A stretch of DNA of 64,000 nucleotides from positions 930,001 through 994,000 of the forward strand of contig NZ_CP060490.1 in the NCBI RefSeq assembly GCF_014334055.1, given 5' to 3'. A program made the translations under genes and the position numbers. Of the stretch, positions 1 to 8,763 are shown one piece after another (position 1 is the first letter of the stretch; every line of letters begins with the position of its first letter). A model generated the notes under the pieces. The model saw nothing but the letters and a program-made list of their open reading frames with translations, had not been told where the DNA came from and searched no databases. The DNA is from Oscillibacter hominis (GTDB taxonomy: Bacteria > Bacillota > Clostridia > Oscillospirales > Oscillospiraceae).

Positions 1-2
1 AA

Positions 3-1055
3 GTCACCGGCAGCGTGGGGAAGACCACCACCAAGGAGATGGTGGCCGCCACTCTTTCCGCCCGGTACAAGGTGCTGAAGACGCCGGAGAACTTCAACAA
101 CGACATCGGCACACCCCTGACCCTGCTCAGCCTGGAGCGGAGCCATCAGGCGGCGGTAATCGAAACCGGGATGAACCATTTCGGAGAGATCCGATACTTA
201 GGGGAGATGGTGCGGCCGGACATTGCCGTCATCTCCAACATTGGAGACGCCCACATCGAATTCTTAGGCAGCCGCCAGGGGATTTTGCAGGCCAAATGCG
301 AGATTTTCGATAACCTGAAGCAGGACGGCACCGCCGTCCTGGACGGCGACGACGCGCTGCTTGGCACGCTGGAGCTGCCTTTTGAGACGCTGCGCTGCGG
401 CAAGTCGGAGCGGTGCAACGTGCGGGTGTCGGAGATTCTTGACAACGGCGTCAACGGCCTGATCTGCCGGGTGGAGACCGGACGGGACGCCTATGTCCTG
501 GAGATTCCGGCCCCTGGCGAGCACATGGTCTATTCCGCCTCCATGGCGGTGGCCATCGGTGAAAAATTAGGGCTCAACCGGGAGGAGATCATCCGCGGCG
601 TAGCCTCTTACGAGCCCACCGGCTCCCGGATGCGGCCCGTCCATCTCAGCGGGGAGCGTACAATTTTAGACGACTGCTATAACGCCAACCCCCAGTCTGT
701 GGCCGCGGCACTGGAGATTCTGGCCAAGACCGGCAGCGGGCGGAAGATCGCCGTCCTGGGGGACATGGGCGAGTTGGGTGACCTGACGGATCAGGCCCAC
801 TACAACATGGGCGCGCTGGCGGCCATGCTCGGCATCGACCAGGTGTTTGCCATCGGGCAAAAGGCCCAGAAGATCGCCGACGGCGTGGCCTCCTCCGGCG
901 GTGAGGTGCTGTATTTCCCTGTCAAGGAAGCGGCCTTGCCGGAGCTGGAGCGCCAGTTCACTGAGGAGAGTACCATGCTGGTGAAGGCATCCCACGCCAT
1001 GCATTTTGGAGACATTGTGAAGCAGCTGGCCAACGCCTTTGGCACTGCGCAATAA
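3..1055 (+). CDS. murF: UDP-N-acetylmuramoyl-tripeptide--D-alanyl-D-alanine ligase, 5' partial
   Basis: Cytoplasmic Mur ligase that adds D-Ala-D-Ala to the UDP-MurNAc-tripeptide, the last soluble step of peptidoglycan precursor synthesis. The reading frame is open from base 3, so the start codon lies left of the window. The first visible residues VTGSVGKTTTKEM are the Mur-ligase P-loop, so roughly the first 100 residues are missing. Other family marks are FNNDIGTPLT, the central E-x-G-M-N-H block (ETGMNHFGEI), the DDCYNANPQS motif and the C-terminal LGDMGELG motif. The stop at 1053-1055 is 25 bases before the ATG of the ABC-F gene, so the two are probably cotranscribed. Identification is secure. 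Confidence 0.95.
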   Translation, partial: VTGSVGKTTTKEMVAATLSARYKVLKTPENFNNDIGTPLTLLSLERSHQAAVIETGMNHFGEIRYLGEMVRPDIAVISNIGDAHIEFLGSRQGILQAKCEIFDNLKQDGTAVLDGDDALLGTLELPFETLRCGKSERCNVRVSEILDNGVNGLICRVETGRDAYVLEIPAPGEHMVYSASMAVAIGEKLGLNREEIIRGVASYEPTGSRMRPVHLSGERTILDDCYNANPQSVAAALEILAKTGSGRKIAVLGDMGELGDLTDQAHYNMGALAAMLGIDQVFAIGQKAQKIADGVASSGGEVLYFPVKEAALPELERQFTEESTMLVKASHAMHFGDIVKQLANAFGTAQ

Positions 1056-1080
1056 GAAAGAGACAGATTCGGAGAACACC

Positions 1081-2979
1081 ATGATTGAGATCCAGGCAGA
1101 GGGGCTGGTCAAGTCCTTTGATTTGGAAAAAAAGATATTGGACGGCCTGACTTTTCAGATCGACCAGGGGGAGCGTGTGGGCCTGCTTGGCAAAAACGGC
1201 GCCGGCAAGACCACACTCTTTAAAATCCTCACCGGGGAGATGGACTACGACGCGGGCAGCGTGACCATTGGCCAGGGCCGGCGGATGGGCCTCATCTCCC
1301 AGATTCCCGTGTATCCCGAGGGCTTTACGGTGGAGGATGTGCTGCGCACTGCCTTTTCCCGGCTGCAGGCCCTGGCGGAGGAGATGGAGCAGCTCACCGC
1401 CCGCATGGCGGCCGGGGAGAGCGGCAGCGAGGTGCTGCGCCGCTACGGCCAGCTGTCCGAGCGGTTTGAGGCTTTCGGCGGCTACGATACGGACGTGGCG
1501 GTGAACAAGGTGGCAAATGGCCTCTCCATCACCCGGGACATGCGCTCCCAGCTCTTTGAAAGCCTTTCCGGCGGAGAGAAGACCCGGGTGAACCTGGGCC
1601 GGCTGATTCTGGAGGACACGGACATCCTGCTTTTGGATGAGCCCACCAACCACTTAGACCTCCACGCCACCGAATGGCTGGAGGACTACATCTCCCAGTT
1701 CCATGGCACGGTGGTGGCCATTTCCCATGACCGCTACTTCCTGGACCGGGTGGTGAAGCGGGTCATTGAAATTGAAAACGGCAAGGCTGAGTTCTACAGC
1801 GGCAACTACAGCTTCTATGCCATCGAGAAGGAGCGCCGATATCAGGAGCGCATGCGCCAGTACCAGAAGGAGCAGGCCAAGATCGAACAGCTCCAGGAGG
1901 CTGCGGACAAGCTGCACCTCTGGGCCTTCATGGGCAACGACGCGCTGCACAAGCGGGCCTTTTCCATGGAAAAGCGCATCGAGCGGATGCGCACCACCGA
2001 CAAGCCCACCAAGGTTAGGAAGATGGACGCCCGGTTTGCCAGCACGGAATTTTTCGGCGACGAGGTGCTGGAGCTGAAAAATGTATGCAAATCCTTTGGG
2101 GAAAAGACCCTTTTCTCCAATTTGAACCTGAAGGTGGAGGGGGGCGAGCGCATCGCCCTCATCGGCGACAACGGCACCGGCAAGTCCACCCTCATCAAGC
2201 TGATCATGGGGGAGCTGTACCCGGACGACGGCCGCATCAAGACCGGCCCCTCGGTCCGTGCGGCCTACCTGCCCCAGATCATCCACTTTGAAAACCCCCA
2301 GCGCAACCTGGTGGACACCATGCTCTATGCCAAGAAGAACATCACGCCCCAGTCCGCCCGGAACCGCCTGGCGGCCTATGACTTCCGGGGCGAGGATGTG
2401 TTTAAGAGCGTCTCCGTGCTCTCCGGCGGGGAGCAGAGCCGGCTGCGGCTGTGCATGCTGATGGACGAGGAGATCAACTTCCTCATCCTGGACGAGCCCA
2501 CCAACCATCTGGACATTGCGTCCCGGGAGTGGATCGAGGAGGCGGTGGAGGCCTTTGACGGCACGCTGCTGTTTGTCAGCCACGACCGGTATTTCATCAA
2601 CCGCTTTGCCACCCGCATCTGGGAGCTGGAGGGCGGGACCATCCGGGATTATCCCATGGGCTTTGCCCGCTACCGCTCGGCAAAGGCCGAGGAGCAGAAG
2701 ACCGCGCCCCGCCATGAGACACCCCGTCCGGAGGAGAAGGCGGAGCGCCCCGTCCGCGGCAACAAGGCCCAGGCGGCGGCCCGCAAGCAGCTGGTAATCT
2801 GCGAGCGGGAGATTGCCAGGTCGGAGGAGGCCATCGCCGCGCTGGACCGGGAGATGGAGGCGGCGGCCTGCGACTATGAGGCGCTGGGCGAGCTGCTGGG
2901 CAAAAAAGAGGAGGCCCAGGCTGAGCTGGAGGCCCTCTATGAAAAATGGGAGGCCCTCAGCGAGGAGGCCCAGGCATGA
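1081..2979 (+). CDS. ABC-F family ATP-binding protein
   Basis: Soluble tandem ABC ATPase of the ABC-F type, a class that acts on ribosomes (translation factors, antibiotic target protection) rather than in transport; no membrane segment is present. Of 632 residues, the first ATPase has Walker A GKNGAGKTT, signature LSGGEKTR and Walker B LLLDEPTNHLD. The second has GDNGTGKST, LSGGEQSR and LILDEPTNHLD. A charged linker lies between them, and a C-terminal charged coiled coil (last ~80 residues) resembles Uup-type members. The ATG at 1081 is chosen over an upstream in-frame TTG because GGAG at 1071-1074 precedes it by 6 bases. The downstream gene overlaps by ATGA. The exact subfamily is not resolved. 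Confidence 0.93.
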   Translation: MIEIQAEGLVKSFDLEKKILDGLTFQIDQGERVGLLGKNGAGKTTLFKILTGEMDYDAGSVTIGQGRRMGLISQIPVYPEGFTVEDVLRTAFSRLQALAEEMEQLTARMAAGESGSEVLRRYGQLSERFEAFGGYDTDVAVNKVANGLSITRDMRSQLFESLSGGEKTRVNLGRLILEDTDILLLDEPTNHLDLHATEWLEDYISQFHGTVVAISHDRYFLDRVVKRVIEIENGKAEFYSGNYSFYAIEKERRYQERMRQYQKEQAKIEQLQEAADKLHLWAFMGNDALHKRAFSMEKRIERMRTTDKPTKVRKMDARFASTEFFGDEVLELKNVCKSFGEKTLFSNLNLKVEGGERIALIGDNGTGKSTLIKLIMGELYPDDGRIKTGPSVRAAYLPQIIHFENPQRNLVDTMLYAKKNITPQSARNRLAAYDFRGEDVFKSVSVLSGGEQSRLRLCMLMDEEINFLILDEPTNHLDIASREWIEEAVEAFDGTLLFVSHDRYFINRFATRIWELEGGTIRDYPMGFARYRSAKAEEQKTAPRHETPRPEEKAERPVRGNKAQAAARKQLVICEREIARSEEAIAALDREMEAAACDYEALGELLGKKEEAQAELEALYEKWEALSEEAQA

Positions 2980-3728
2980 AGGGCCGCTGGTGCGCCGCGC
3001 TGATGTGCGCCCTTGCCGGCGCCCTTTTGACGGTGGTCCGGGTGTGGGGCATGCGCTTTTCCGGATGGTTGCTGCTGGGGGCCGCCGCCGTCATTGCTCT
3101 CTCGGCCCTGATTGACGCCCGGGCGGAAAAAGGGCAGCCCTGGCGGTGGCTGCGCCGTGCCTTTTACGGCGCGCTTTCGATGCTGCTTGTGCTGCTCACC
3201 TCCATTGAGGTGTATGTGGTGTCAAAGGGCCGGGAAGACTTTACCGCCCTGCCCTCGGAGGCGGTGATCGTCCTGGGGGCGGGGGTCAACGGCCGGGAGC
3301 CGTCCCTTGCCTTAAAAAGCCGCCTGGATGCGGCCCTTGCTTATCTGGAGGAGCATCCGGACATTCCTGTGGTGCTCACCGGGGGAAAGGGCTACGGCGA
3401 GGAGATCACCGAGGCCCGGTGCATGTACGATTACCTGACCGGGCATGGCGTGGAGGGGGAGCGGCTGATCCTGGAGGAGCAGGCGCTGAACACGGCGGAG
3501 AATTTCGCCTGCTCCCGGGCGCTTTTGAGTGAGCGCGGCGTGGACGTGGAAAACGGCCTGGTGGCTGTGGTCACCAACGACTTTCACGTGGCCCGCTCCA
3601 AGCTGATCGCCCAACGGCAGGGCGTGCGCATGTTGGGCGTTCCGGCGCCCCTACCCTGGAAGCACCTGAGTGTCAACTACTATCTGCGGGAGTCCTTTGC
3701 CATGGTGAAGACATTCCTGTTTGACTGA
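2976..3728 (+). CDS. YdcF-like (DUF218) membrane-anchored protein
   Basis: 250-residue protein with two or three hydrophobic N-terminal segments (about residues 5-25, 28-45 and 60-80), followed by an extracytoplasmic or cytoplasmic DUF218 domain. The domain shows its typical blocks: VIVLGAGVNGREPS, LTGGKGYGEEITEA, NTAENFACSR and VTNDFHVARS. DUF218 proteins (SanA/YdcF/ElyC) are linked to envelope integrity, but their reaction is not established. The ATG overlaps the ABC-F stop as ATGA (2976-2979), implying translational coupling. The location beside murF fits an envelope role, which is inference. Confidence 0.85.
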   Translation: MKGRWCAALMCALAGALLTVVRVWGMRFSGWLLLGAAAVIALSALIDARAEKGQPWRWLRRAFYGALSMLLVLLTSIEVYVVSKGREDFTALPSEAVIVLGAGVNGREPSLALKSRLDAALAYLEEHPDIPVVLTGGKGYGEEITEARCMYDYLTGHGVEGERLILEEQALNTAENFACSRALLSERGVDVENGLVAVVTNDFHVARSKLIAQRQGVRMLGVPAPLPWKHLSVNYYLRESFAMVKTFLFD

Positions 3729-3747
3729 TTCGAGGCGGGAGGAACCT

Positions 3748-4233
3748 ATGAGCGACGTTTTGTGCATCTACTATTCCCGGACGGGGAGAACCAAACAGGC
3801 CATGGAGGAAATCGCGTCGGAGGTGGGCGGCGAGCTGGTGCGGCTGCGGGACGGCGTGGAGCGGGGCGGCTTTCGTGGCTACCTCCGCTGCGGCCTGGAC
3901 GCTGTGCGCCGCCAGTGCGAGCCCCTCAAGCGCTACGAGACGGACAAGCCCCTTTCGGAGTACCGCCTGGTCATCGTCGGCACCCCGATCTGGGCCGGCC
4001 GGTGCAGCGCGCCCATACGTTCATTTTTGAAGGAACAGGGGCTGTACCTCAACAAGGTGGCCTATGTGGTGACCCGCTCCAGCGAATCCAAATTTCAGGA
4101 GGTCTACCGCCAGATGGACAGCTATACCGCCGCGCCCCACCTGCTGGCCGTATCCCTGCGGTGCAATTCCGTGGGGCACCATTTCTGGCAGGAGCAGTTC
4201 ATCAAGGATGTGCGCAAGTATTTGGGGAAGTAA
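3748..4233 (+). CDS. Flavodoxin-like protein
   Basis: 161-residue protein of flavodoxin fold. The N-terminus [18 protein letters not shown] matches the FMN phosphate-binding loop (S-R-T-G-R-T), and [20 protein letters not shown] is the second conserved block seen in flavodoxin/NAD(P)H-quinone oxidoreductase-like proteins. It probably binds FMN and transfers electrons in the cytoplasm; its partner is unknown. The ATG at 3748 is chosen because GGGAGG at 3737-3742 sits 5 bases upstream; an ORF start nearer 3721 lacks a ribosome site. It lies between ydcF-like and prfA, probably in one transcript. Confidence 0.85.
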   Translation: MSDVLCIYYSRTGRTKQAMEEIASEVGGELVRLRDGVERGGFRGYLRCGLDAVRRQCEPLKRYETDKPLSEYRLVIVGTPIWAGRCSAPIRSFLKEQGLYLNKVAYVVTRSSESKFQEVYRQMDSYTAAPHLLAVSLRCNSVGHHFWQEQFIKDVRKYLGK

Positions 4234-4255
4234 TGGAGATGGAGGAGGAACTGCT

Positions 4256-5317
4256 GTGCTGGAAAAACTGAAGGGGATCGAGGCGCGTTATGAAGACCTG
4301 GAGCGCCAGCTGACGGACCCGGAGGTCTACTCGGACGCCGCGCTGCTGAAAAAAGTCAACCGGGAACTCAAGGAGCTCTCAGCGGTGGTGGAGGCCTACC
4401 GGGCCTACTGCGCCGCAGCGGCCGACTGCGAGGAGGCCAGGGAGCTCTTGGGCGACCCGGAGATGAAGGAGATGGCCCAGGAGGAGCTTGGCCGATCCAA
4501 GGCTGAGATGGAGCGTCTGACGGAGCAGCTGCGCTGTCTGCTGCTGCCCAAGGACCCCAATGACAGTAAGAACGTCATCATGGAGATCCGCGGGGGCGTC
4601 GGCGGGGAAGAGGGCGCGCTGTTCGCCGCGTCCCTACTCCGGATGTACACCATGTACGCAGAGTCCAAGGGCTGGACAGTGGACATCGTCAATATGAACG
4701 ACACAGAGCTGGGGGGCGTCAAAGAGTGCAGCCTGATGGTGGAGGGCGAGGGCGCCTACTCCCGGCTGAAATTTGAATCCGGCGTGCACCGGGTGCAGCG
4801 GGTGCCGGAGACGGAGTCCGGCGGCCGCATCCACACCAGCGCCGCTACGGTGGCGGTTCTGCCGGAGGCGGAAGAAGTGGAGTTTGAGATCAACCCCGCC
4901 GATCTGCAGATCGACACCTACCGGGCCTCCGGCGCTGGAGGCCAGCACGTCAACAAGACGGAGTCGGCCATCCGCATCACCCATCTGCCCACCGGCGTGG
5001 TGGTGGAGTGCCAGGACGAGCGGAGCCAGTACAAAAATAAGGACAAGGCCATGAAGGTGCTGCGTTCACGCCTTTATGAGGCGGAGCGGCAGAAGCAGGA
5101 GGCCGCCGTGGCGGCGGAGCGCCGCAGCCAGGTGGGCAGCGGCGACCGCTCCGAGCGGATCCGTACCTATAACTTCCCCCAGGGCCGCGTCACGGATCAC
5201 CGCATCGGCCTGACGCTCTATAAGATCGAGGCCATCATGAACGGCGCGCTGGACGAGCTGATCGACGCGCTGGTGACGGCGGATCAGGCGGAAAAGCTTC
5301 AGCGGAGCGAGGAATGA
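4256..5317 (+). CDS. prfA: Peptide chain release factor 1
   Basis: 353-residue class I release factor that reads UAA/UAG and triggers peptidyl-tRNA hydrolysis. The catalytic GGQ is in [13 protein letters not shown], and the N-terminal coiled-coil domain and the conserved [12 protein letters not shown] block are present. A GTG start at 4256 is supported by GGAGGAGG at 4241-4248; the longer frame upstream has no site. In many bacteria prfA is followed by prmC (the GGQ methylase); here the next gene is a Sua5-CoaE fusion and no prmC is visible. Confidence 0.96.
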   Translation: MLEKLKGIEARYEDLERQLTDPEVYSDAALLKKVNRELKELSAVVEAYRAYCAAAADCEEARELLGDPEMKEMAQEELGRSKAEMERLTEQLRCLLLPKDPNDSKNVIMEIRGGVGGEEGALFAASLLRMYTMYAESKGWTVDIVNMNDTELGGVKECSLMVEGEGAYSRLKFESGVHRVQRVPETESGGRIHTSAATVAVLPEAEEVEFEINPADLQIDTYRASGAGGQHVNKTESAIRITHLPTGVVVECQDERSQYKNKDKAMKVLRSRLYEAERQKQEAAVAAERRSQVGSGDRSERIRTYNFPQGRVTDHRIGLTLYKIEAIMNGALDELIDALVTADQAEKLQRSEE

Positions 5318-5326
5318 GGAGAGAGC

Positions 5327-6991
5327 ATGGAAACCAGAAAATTTGATTTAACGGATATTCACCGCCCCCAGCGGGAGATTGAGGAGAAGATCGACGCTGC
5401 GGCCCGGATTCTCACCGAGGGAGGGCTTCTGGCCATCCCCACGGAGACGGTGTACGGGCTGGGCGCCAACGGGCTGGACGGCGCCGCGGTGCGCCGAATC
5501 TTTGAGGCTAAGGGGCGGCCCCAGGACAACCCCCTCATCCTGCACGTCCCCTCCTCCCAGTGGCTGCCCCGGTTTTGTGAGGACGTGCCGCCCCTGGCCT
5601 ATGTGCTGGCTGCCCGGTTCTGGCCGGGCCCGCTGACCATGATCCTGCGCCGTAAGAGCGTGGTGCCGGACGAGACCACCGCCGGGCTGGACACGGTCGG
5701 CGTGCGCTGCCCCAACCACCTGGTGACCCAGGCCATCATCAAGGCCGCCGGCGTGCCGGTGGCCGCGCCCAGTGCAAACCTCTCCGGCCGGCCCAGCTGC
5801 ACCTGCGCTGAGGATGTGTTGGAGGATATGGACGGCAAGATCGACGGCATTGTGGACGGCGGCCCCTGCCAGGTGGGTGTGGAGTCCACCATTTTGGACC
5901 TGACGTGCATGCCGCCCAGGCTGCTGCGGCCCGGTGGGCTCCCCCTGGAGGAACTGGAGGCCGTGGTGGGCGAGATCGTGGTGGACAAGGCCGTCACCGG
6001 TGCGCTGCCGGAGGGGGAAAAGCCCAAGGCCCCTGGCATGAAATACCGCCACTACGCGCCCAAGGCGCCTGTGACCGTAGTGGTGGGCAGCCCGGAAAAA
6101 TCAGCCCAGGTGATTGAAAAACACATGAGCCCCACCTCCGGCATCATCTGCTTTGACGAATATGCCAGCCTGTTCGCGGGCCGAGAGCTGCAGACGCTGG
6201 GCTCTTACACGGATAAAAGCGCCCAGGCCCAGCGGGTCTTTGACGCACTGCGCGCCTTTGATGCCACCTCCGTCACGGAGATTTACGCCCAGTGCCCCGA
6301 CAGCCGCGGATTGGGGCTGGCGGTGGGGAACCGGCTGAAAAAGGCTGCCGGGTTCCACATCATCGACGCGGATGCACGCAAGATCGTCATCGGCATCACC
6401 GGCGGCACCGGTTCGGGGAAGAGCAGCGCCCTGCGGGCTCTTGAGGCCTTGGGCGGCCGGGTGCTGGACTGCGACGAGGTGTACCACGAGATGCTCAAAA
6501 GCTGTCCGCCGCTGCGCAGGGCGCTCTTTGAGGAGTTCGGCAACATATTTGACAGCTCCGGTGCATTGGATCGTCAGAAATTGGGTACATTGGTCTTTGG
6601 CGACAGCGTCAAAATGGACCGGCTGAATAAAATCGTCTTCCGCTTCCTGCTGCCTGAAATCCAGGTGCGGATGGAGGAAGAGCCGGAAGCCCTCTACGGA
6701 CTGGATGCCATCAACCTCATCGAAAGCGGCTTGGGGAAGGTATGCGACCGGACCGTGGCCATCACCGCGCCCGCCGAAATCCGGGTGCGCCGGATCATGG
6801 AGCGGGACAACATCCCCGAGGAGTATGCCCGGCTGCGGGTGACAGCCCAGAAACCGGACAGCTTTTACCGGGACAACTGCAGCTGCGTCCTGGAGAACAC
6901 AGCTTCCTCGGCAAAGGAATTCGAGGACTCGGCACTGATGTTTTTGACAAAACTCATTGAATCAATCAAGGAGGAAAAATCGGATGTCTGA
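5327..6991 (+). CDS. Fusion of Sua5/YwlC threonylcarbamoyl-AMP synthase and dephospho-CoA kinase
   Basis: 554-residue single frame joining two enzymes. Residues ~10-330 form a full-length Sua5: the YrdC domain has LLAIPTETVYGLGANG and KGRPQDNPLILHV, APSANLSGRPS near residue 150, and the Sua5 C-terminal domain. This makes threonylcarbamoyl-AMP from threonine, bicarbonate and ATP for t6A37 of tRNA. Residues ~348-554 are a CoaE domain: P-loop GITGGTGSGKSSA, LDCDEVYHEML, and RRIMERDNIPEEYA in the lid region. CoaE phosphorylates the 3'-hydroxyl of dephospho-CoA, the last CoA step. There is no stop or restart between the parts. The ATG is 9 bases after the prfA stop with AGGAGAG before it. Each half is near normal length. 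Confidence 0.9.
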   Translation: METRKFDLTDIHRPQREIEEKIDAAARILTEGGLLAIPTETVYGLGANGLDGAAVRRIFEAKGRPQDNPLILHVPSSQWLPRFCEDVPPLAYVLAARFWPGPLTMILRRKSVVPDETTAGLDTVGVRCPNHLVTQAIIKAAGVPVAAPSANLSGRPSCTCAEDVLEDMDGKIDGIVDGGPCQVGVESTILDLTCMPPRLLRPGGLPLEELEAVVGEIVVDKAVTGALPEGEKPKAPGMKYRHYAPKAPVTVVVGSPEKSAQVIEKHMSPTSGIICFDEYASLFAGRELQTLGSYTDKSAQAQRVFDALRAFDATSVTEIYAQCPDSRGLGLAVGNRLKKAAGFHIIDADARKIVIGITGGTGSGKSSALRALEALGGRVLDCDEVYHEMLKSCPPLRRALFEEFGNIFDSSGALDRQKLGTLVFGDSVKMDRLNKIVFRFLLPEIQVRMEEEPEALYGLDAINLIESGLGKVCDRTVAITAPAEIRVRRIMERDNIPEEYARLRVTAQKPDSFYRDNCSCVLENTASSAKEFEDSALMFLTKLIESIKEEKSDV

Positions 6992-8384
6992 TCAGTATAA
7001 AGAGCGGAAGGAAAAACTGTTTACCCAAAAGAAAAACGGCTACGACCGGATGGACCCCGCCCAGCAGGAGGCCATGGAGCGTTACTGCGAGGACTACAAG
7101 GCTTTTTTGGATGCGGGTAAGACTGAGCGGGAGTGCGCCGCCTTTGCGGTATCTCTGGCGGAGAAGGCGGGCTACAAGCCCTTGGTCCGGGGCGCGGAGC
7201 TGAAGGCCGGGGACAAGGTCTACCGCTGCAACAGGGACAAGTCGGTGCTGCTGGCCCACATCGGCACCCGCCCGCTGAGCGAGGGGGTGCAGATTGCCGC
7301 CGCCCATATCGACTCGCCCCGGCTGGACCTCAAGCCCACGCCTCTTTATGAGGACGGCGAAATGGCCTATTTCAAGACCCATTACTACGGAGGCATCCGG
7401 AAGTACCAGTGGGTCACCATCCCCCTGGAACTCCACGGCGTGGTGGCCCTGAAAGACGGCTCCACCGTGACGGTCACCATCGGCGCGGAGGAGGGGGAAC
7501 CCAGGCTGGTCATCACAGACCTTCTGCCCCATCTGGGAGCGGAACAGAACAAAAAGCCGCTGGGGGAGGCCATCCCCGGTGAAACGCTGAACCTGCTGCT
7601 GGGCAGCCGTCCGGTGGGCGGCGGAGAAGGCAGCGACCGGGTCAAGCTCCAGGTGATGGAGCTCCTCTACGAGAAGTACGGCATCACGGAGGATGATCTC
7701 AACTCCGCTGAACTGGAGGCCGTCCCCACATTCCGGGCAACCGACATTGGCCTGGACCGCAGCCTCATCGGCGCGTATGGCCACGATGACCGGGTCTGTG
7801 CCTACGCCGCGCTGAAGGCGCTGCTGGATCTGGAAGACGCTCCGGCCAAGACGGCGGTGTGCATTTTGGCAGATAAGGAGGAGGTCGGCTCCGACGGCGT
7901 CACGGGCATGAAGTCCGCTGCCTTTGACACCTTTATGGAGGACCTCTGCGAGGCCCAGGGCGTGCCCTGCCGGGCCTGCTATGAAAACGCCTTTTGCCTG
8001 AGCGCGGATGTGACAGCTGCCTTTGACCCCAATTTTTCCGAGGTCTTTGAAAAGCGCAACTCCGCTCAAGTCAACTATGGCATAGGCCTTTGCAAGTACA
8101 CCGGCGCCCGGGGCAAGTCCGGCGCATCCGACGCCAGCGCCGAGACTGTGGCCTATGTCCGCGGCGTTCTGGACCGCGCGGGCGTGGTCTGGCAGATCGC
8201 GGAGCTGGGCAAGGTGGACCTTGGCGGAGGCGGCACCGTGGCTATGTATATGGCCAACCGGAACATCACCACGCTGGACGCCGGCGTGCCGGTGCTTTCC
8301 ATGCATGCGCCCTTTGAAACCGTATCCAAGCTGGACTGCTATATGACCTATCGGGGCATCCAGGCAATCTACCAGGCGGAATAA
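6984..8384 (+). CDS. M18 family aminopeptidase
   Basis: 466-residue cytosolic metallo-aminopeptidase of family M18 (aspartyl aminopeptidase-like). Metal-site motifs are visible: AAHIDSPRLDLKP (first histidine and aspartate), GHDDRVCAYAA (bridging aspartate), DKEEVGSDG (catalytic/metal glutamates) and SMHAPFETVSK (last histidine). The ATG at 6984 has AAGGAGG at 6968-6974 and overlaps the end of the fusion gene by 8 bases, so the two are coupled. It probably trims acidic N-terminal residues from peptides. Two rho-independent terminators follow, ending the housekeeping run. Confidence 0.93.
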   Translation: MSDQYKERKEKLFTQKKNGYDRMDPAQQEAMERYCEDYKAFLDAGKTERECAAFAVSLAEKAGYKPLVRGAELKAGDKVYRCNRDKSVLLAHIGTRPLSEGVQIAAAHIDSPRLDLKPTPLYEDGEMAYFKTHYYGGIRKYQWVTIPLELHGVVALKDGSTVTVTIGAEEGEPRLVITDLLPHLGAEQNKKPLGEAIPGETLNLLLGSRPVGGGEGSDRVKLQVMELLYEKYGITEDDLNSAELEAVPTFRATDIGLDRSLIGAYGHDDRVCAYAALKALLDLEDAPAKTAVCILADKEEVGSDGVTGMKSAAFDTFMEDLCEAQGVPCRACYENAFCLSADVTAAFDPNFSEVFEKRNSAQVNYGIGLCKYTGARGKSGASDASAETVAYVRGVLDRAGVVWQIAELGKVDLGGGGTVAMYMANRNITTLDAGVPVLSMHAPFETVSKLDCYMTYRGIQAIYQAE

Positions 8385-8390
8385 GAGACA

Positions 8391-8427
8391 AAAAGACGGG
8401 TGAGTACAGCTCACCCGTCTTTTTTTA
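8391..8427 (+). terminator. Rho-independent terminator after the M18 gene
   Basis: Stem 8391-8403 (AAAAGACGGGTGA) pairs with 8411-8423 (TCACCCGTCTTTT) around a 7-base loop and ends in a T-run. It lies 7 bases after the M18 stop. Confidence 0.9.
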
Positions 8428-8476
8428 CCTGATGAAAGGCTGCGGAGCAGGCCGCCGATTGAACCCAATCCCTTGG

Positions 8477-8513
8477 AAAACTCCCCAGGGCCAAAATGCC
8501 CTGGGGAGTTTTT
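8477..8513 (+). terminator. Second rho-independent terminator in tandem
   Basis: Perfect 14-bp stem 8477-8490 / 8499-8512 (AACTCCCCAGGG arms) with an 8-base loop and a T-run. It would also work on the opposite strand. Tandem terminators insulate the operon starting at 8764. Confidence 0.85.
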
Positions 8514-8763
8514 GCGCCTGAGAGCCAAACAATGGGCGGCAAAGGTGCCAGGGCTTGGCAGCAGGTAAAAAGTCCGGAGTTGAAATAAGAAACTACAGTA
8601 ATTTGAATCAGGGGAAAAAACTAAAATGTGCGATGTTTTGCGCAACAAAACGAAAGAAATTTTTTCGGATGACCCATATACTGAACATAGACAAGTTGTA
8701 CAAAGAACAAAGGGCCTTTTATGAAAAACTGTTTATTTCTACAAGATGGAAGGAGGCGCTCTT
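8514..8763 (+). promoter_or_regulatory. Leader and control region of the 8764-21443 operon
   Basis: About 250 bases without a convincing gene. It contains GTTTTG-CGCAA-CAAAAC (8635-8651), a 17-bp inverted repeat, and a TATACT hexamer at 8677-8682 that could be a -10 box. No recognisable -35 lies 16-18 bases upstream of it, as expected for an activator-dependent promoter. The AraC-type regulator at 21212-22066 is the obvious candidate activator. A ribosome site AAGGAGG (8750-8756) serves the next gene. Promoter placement is tentative. Confidence 0.35.

Noticed and set aside
6966..8648. 560-codon frame on the minus strand
   Set aside because: It is fully antisense to the M18 aminopeptidase, whose motifs and ribosome site are clear; long antisense frames are expected in GC-rich DNA.
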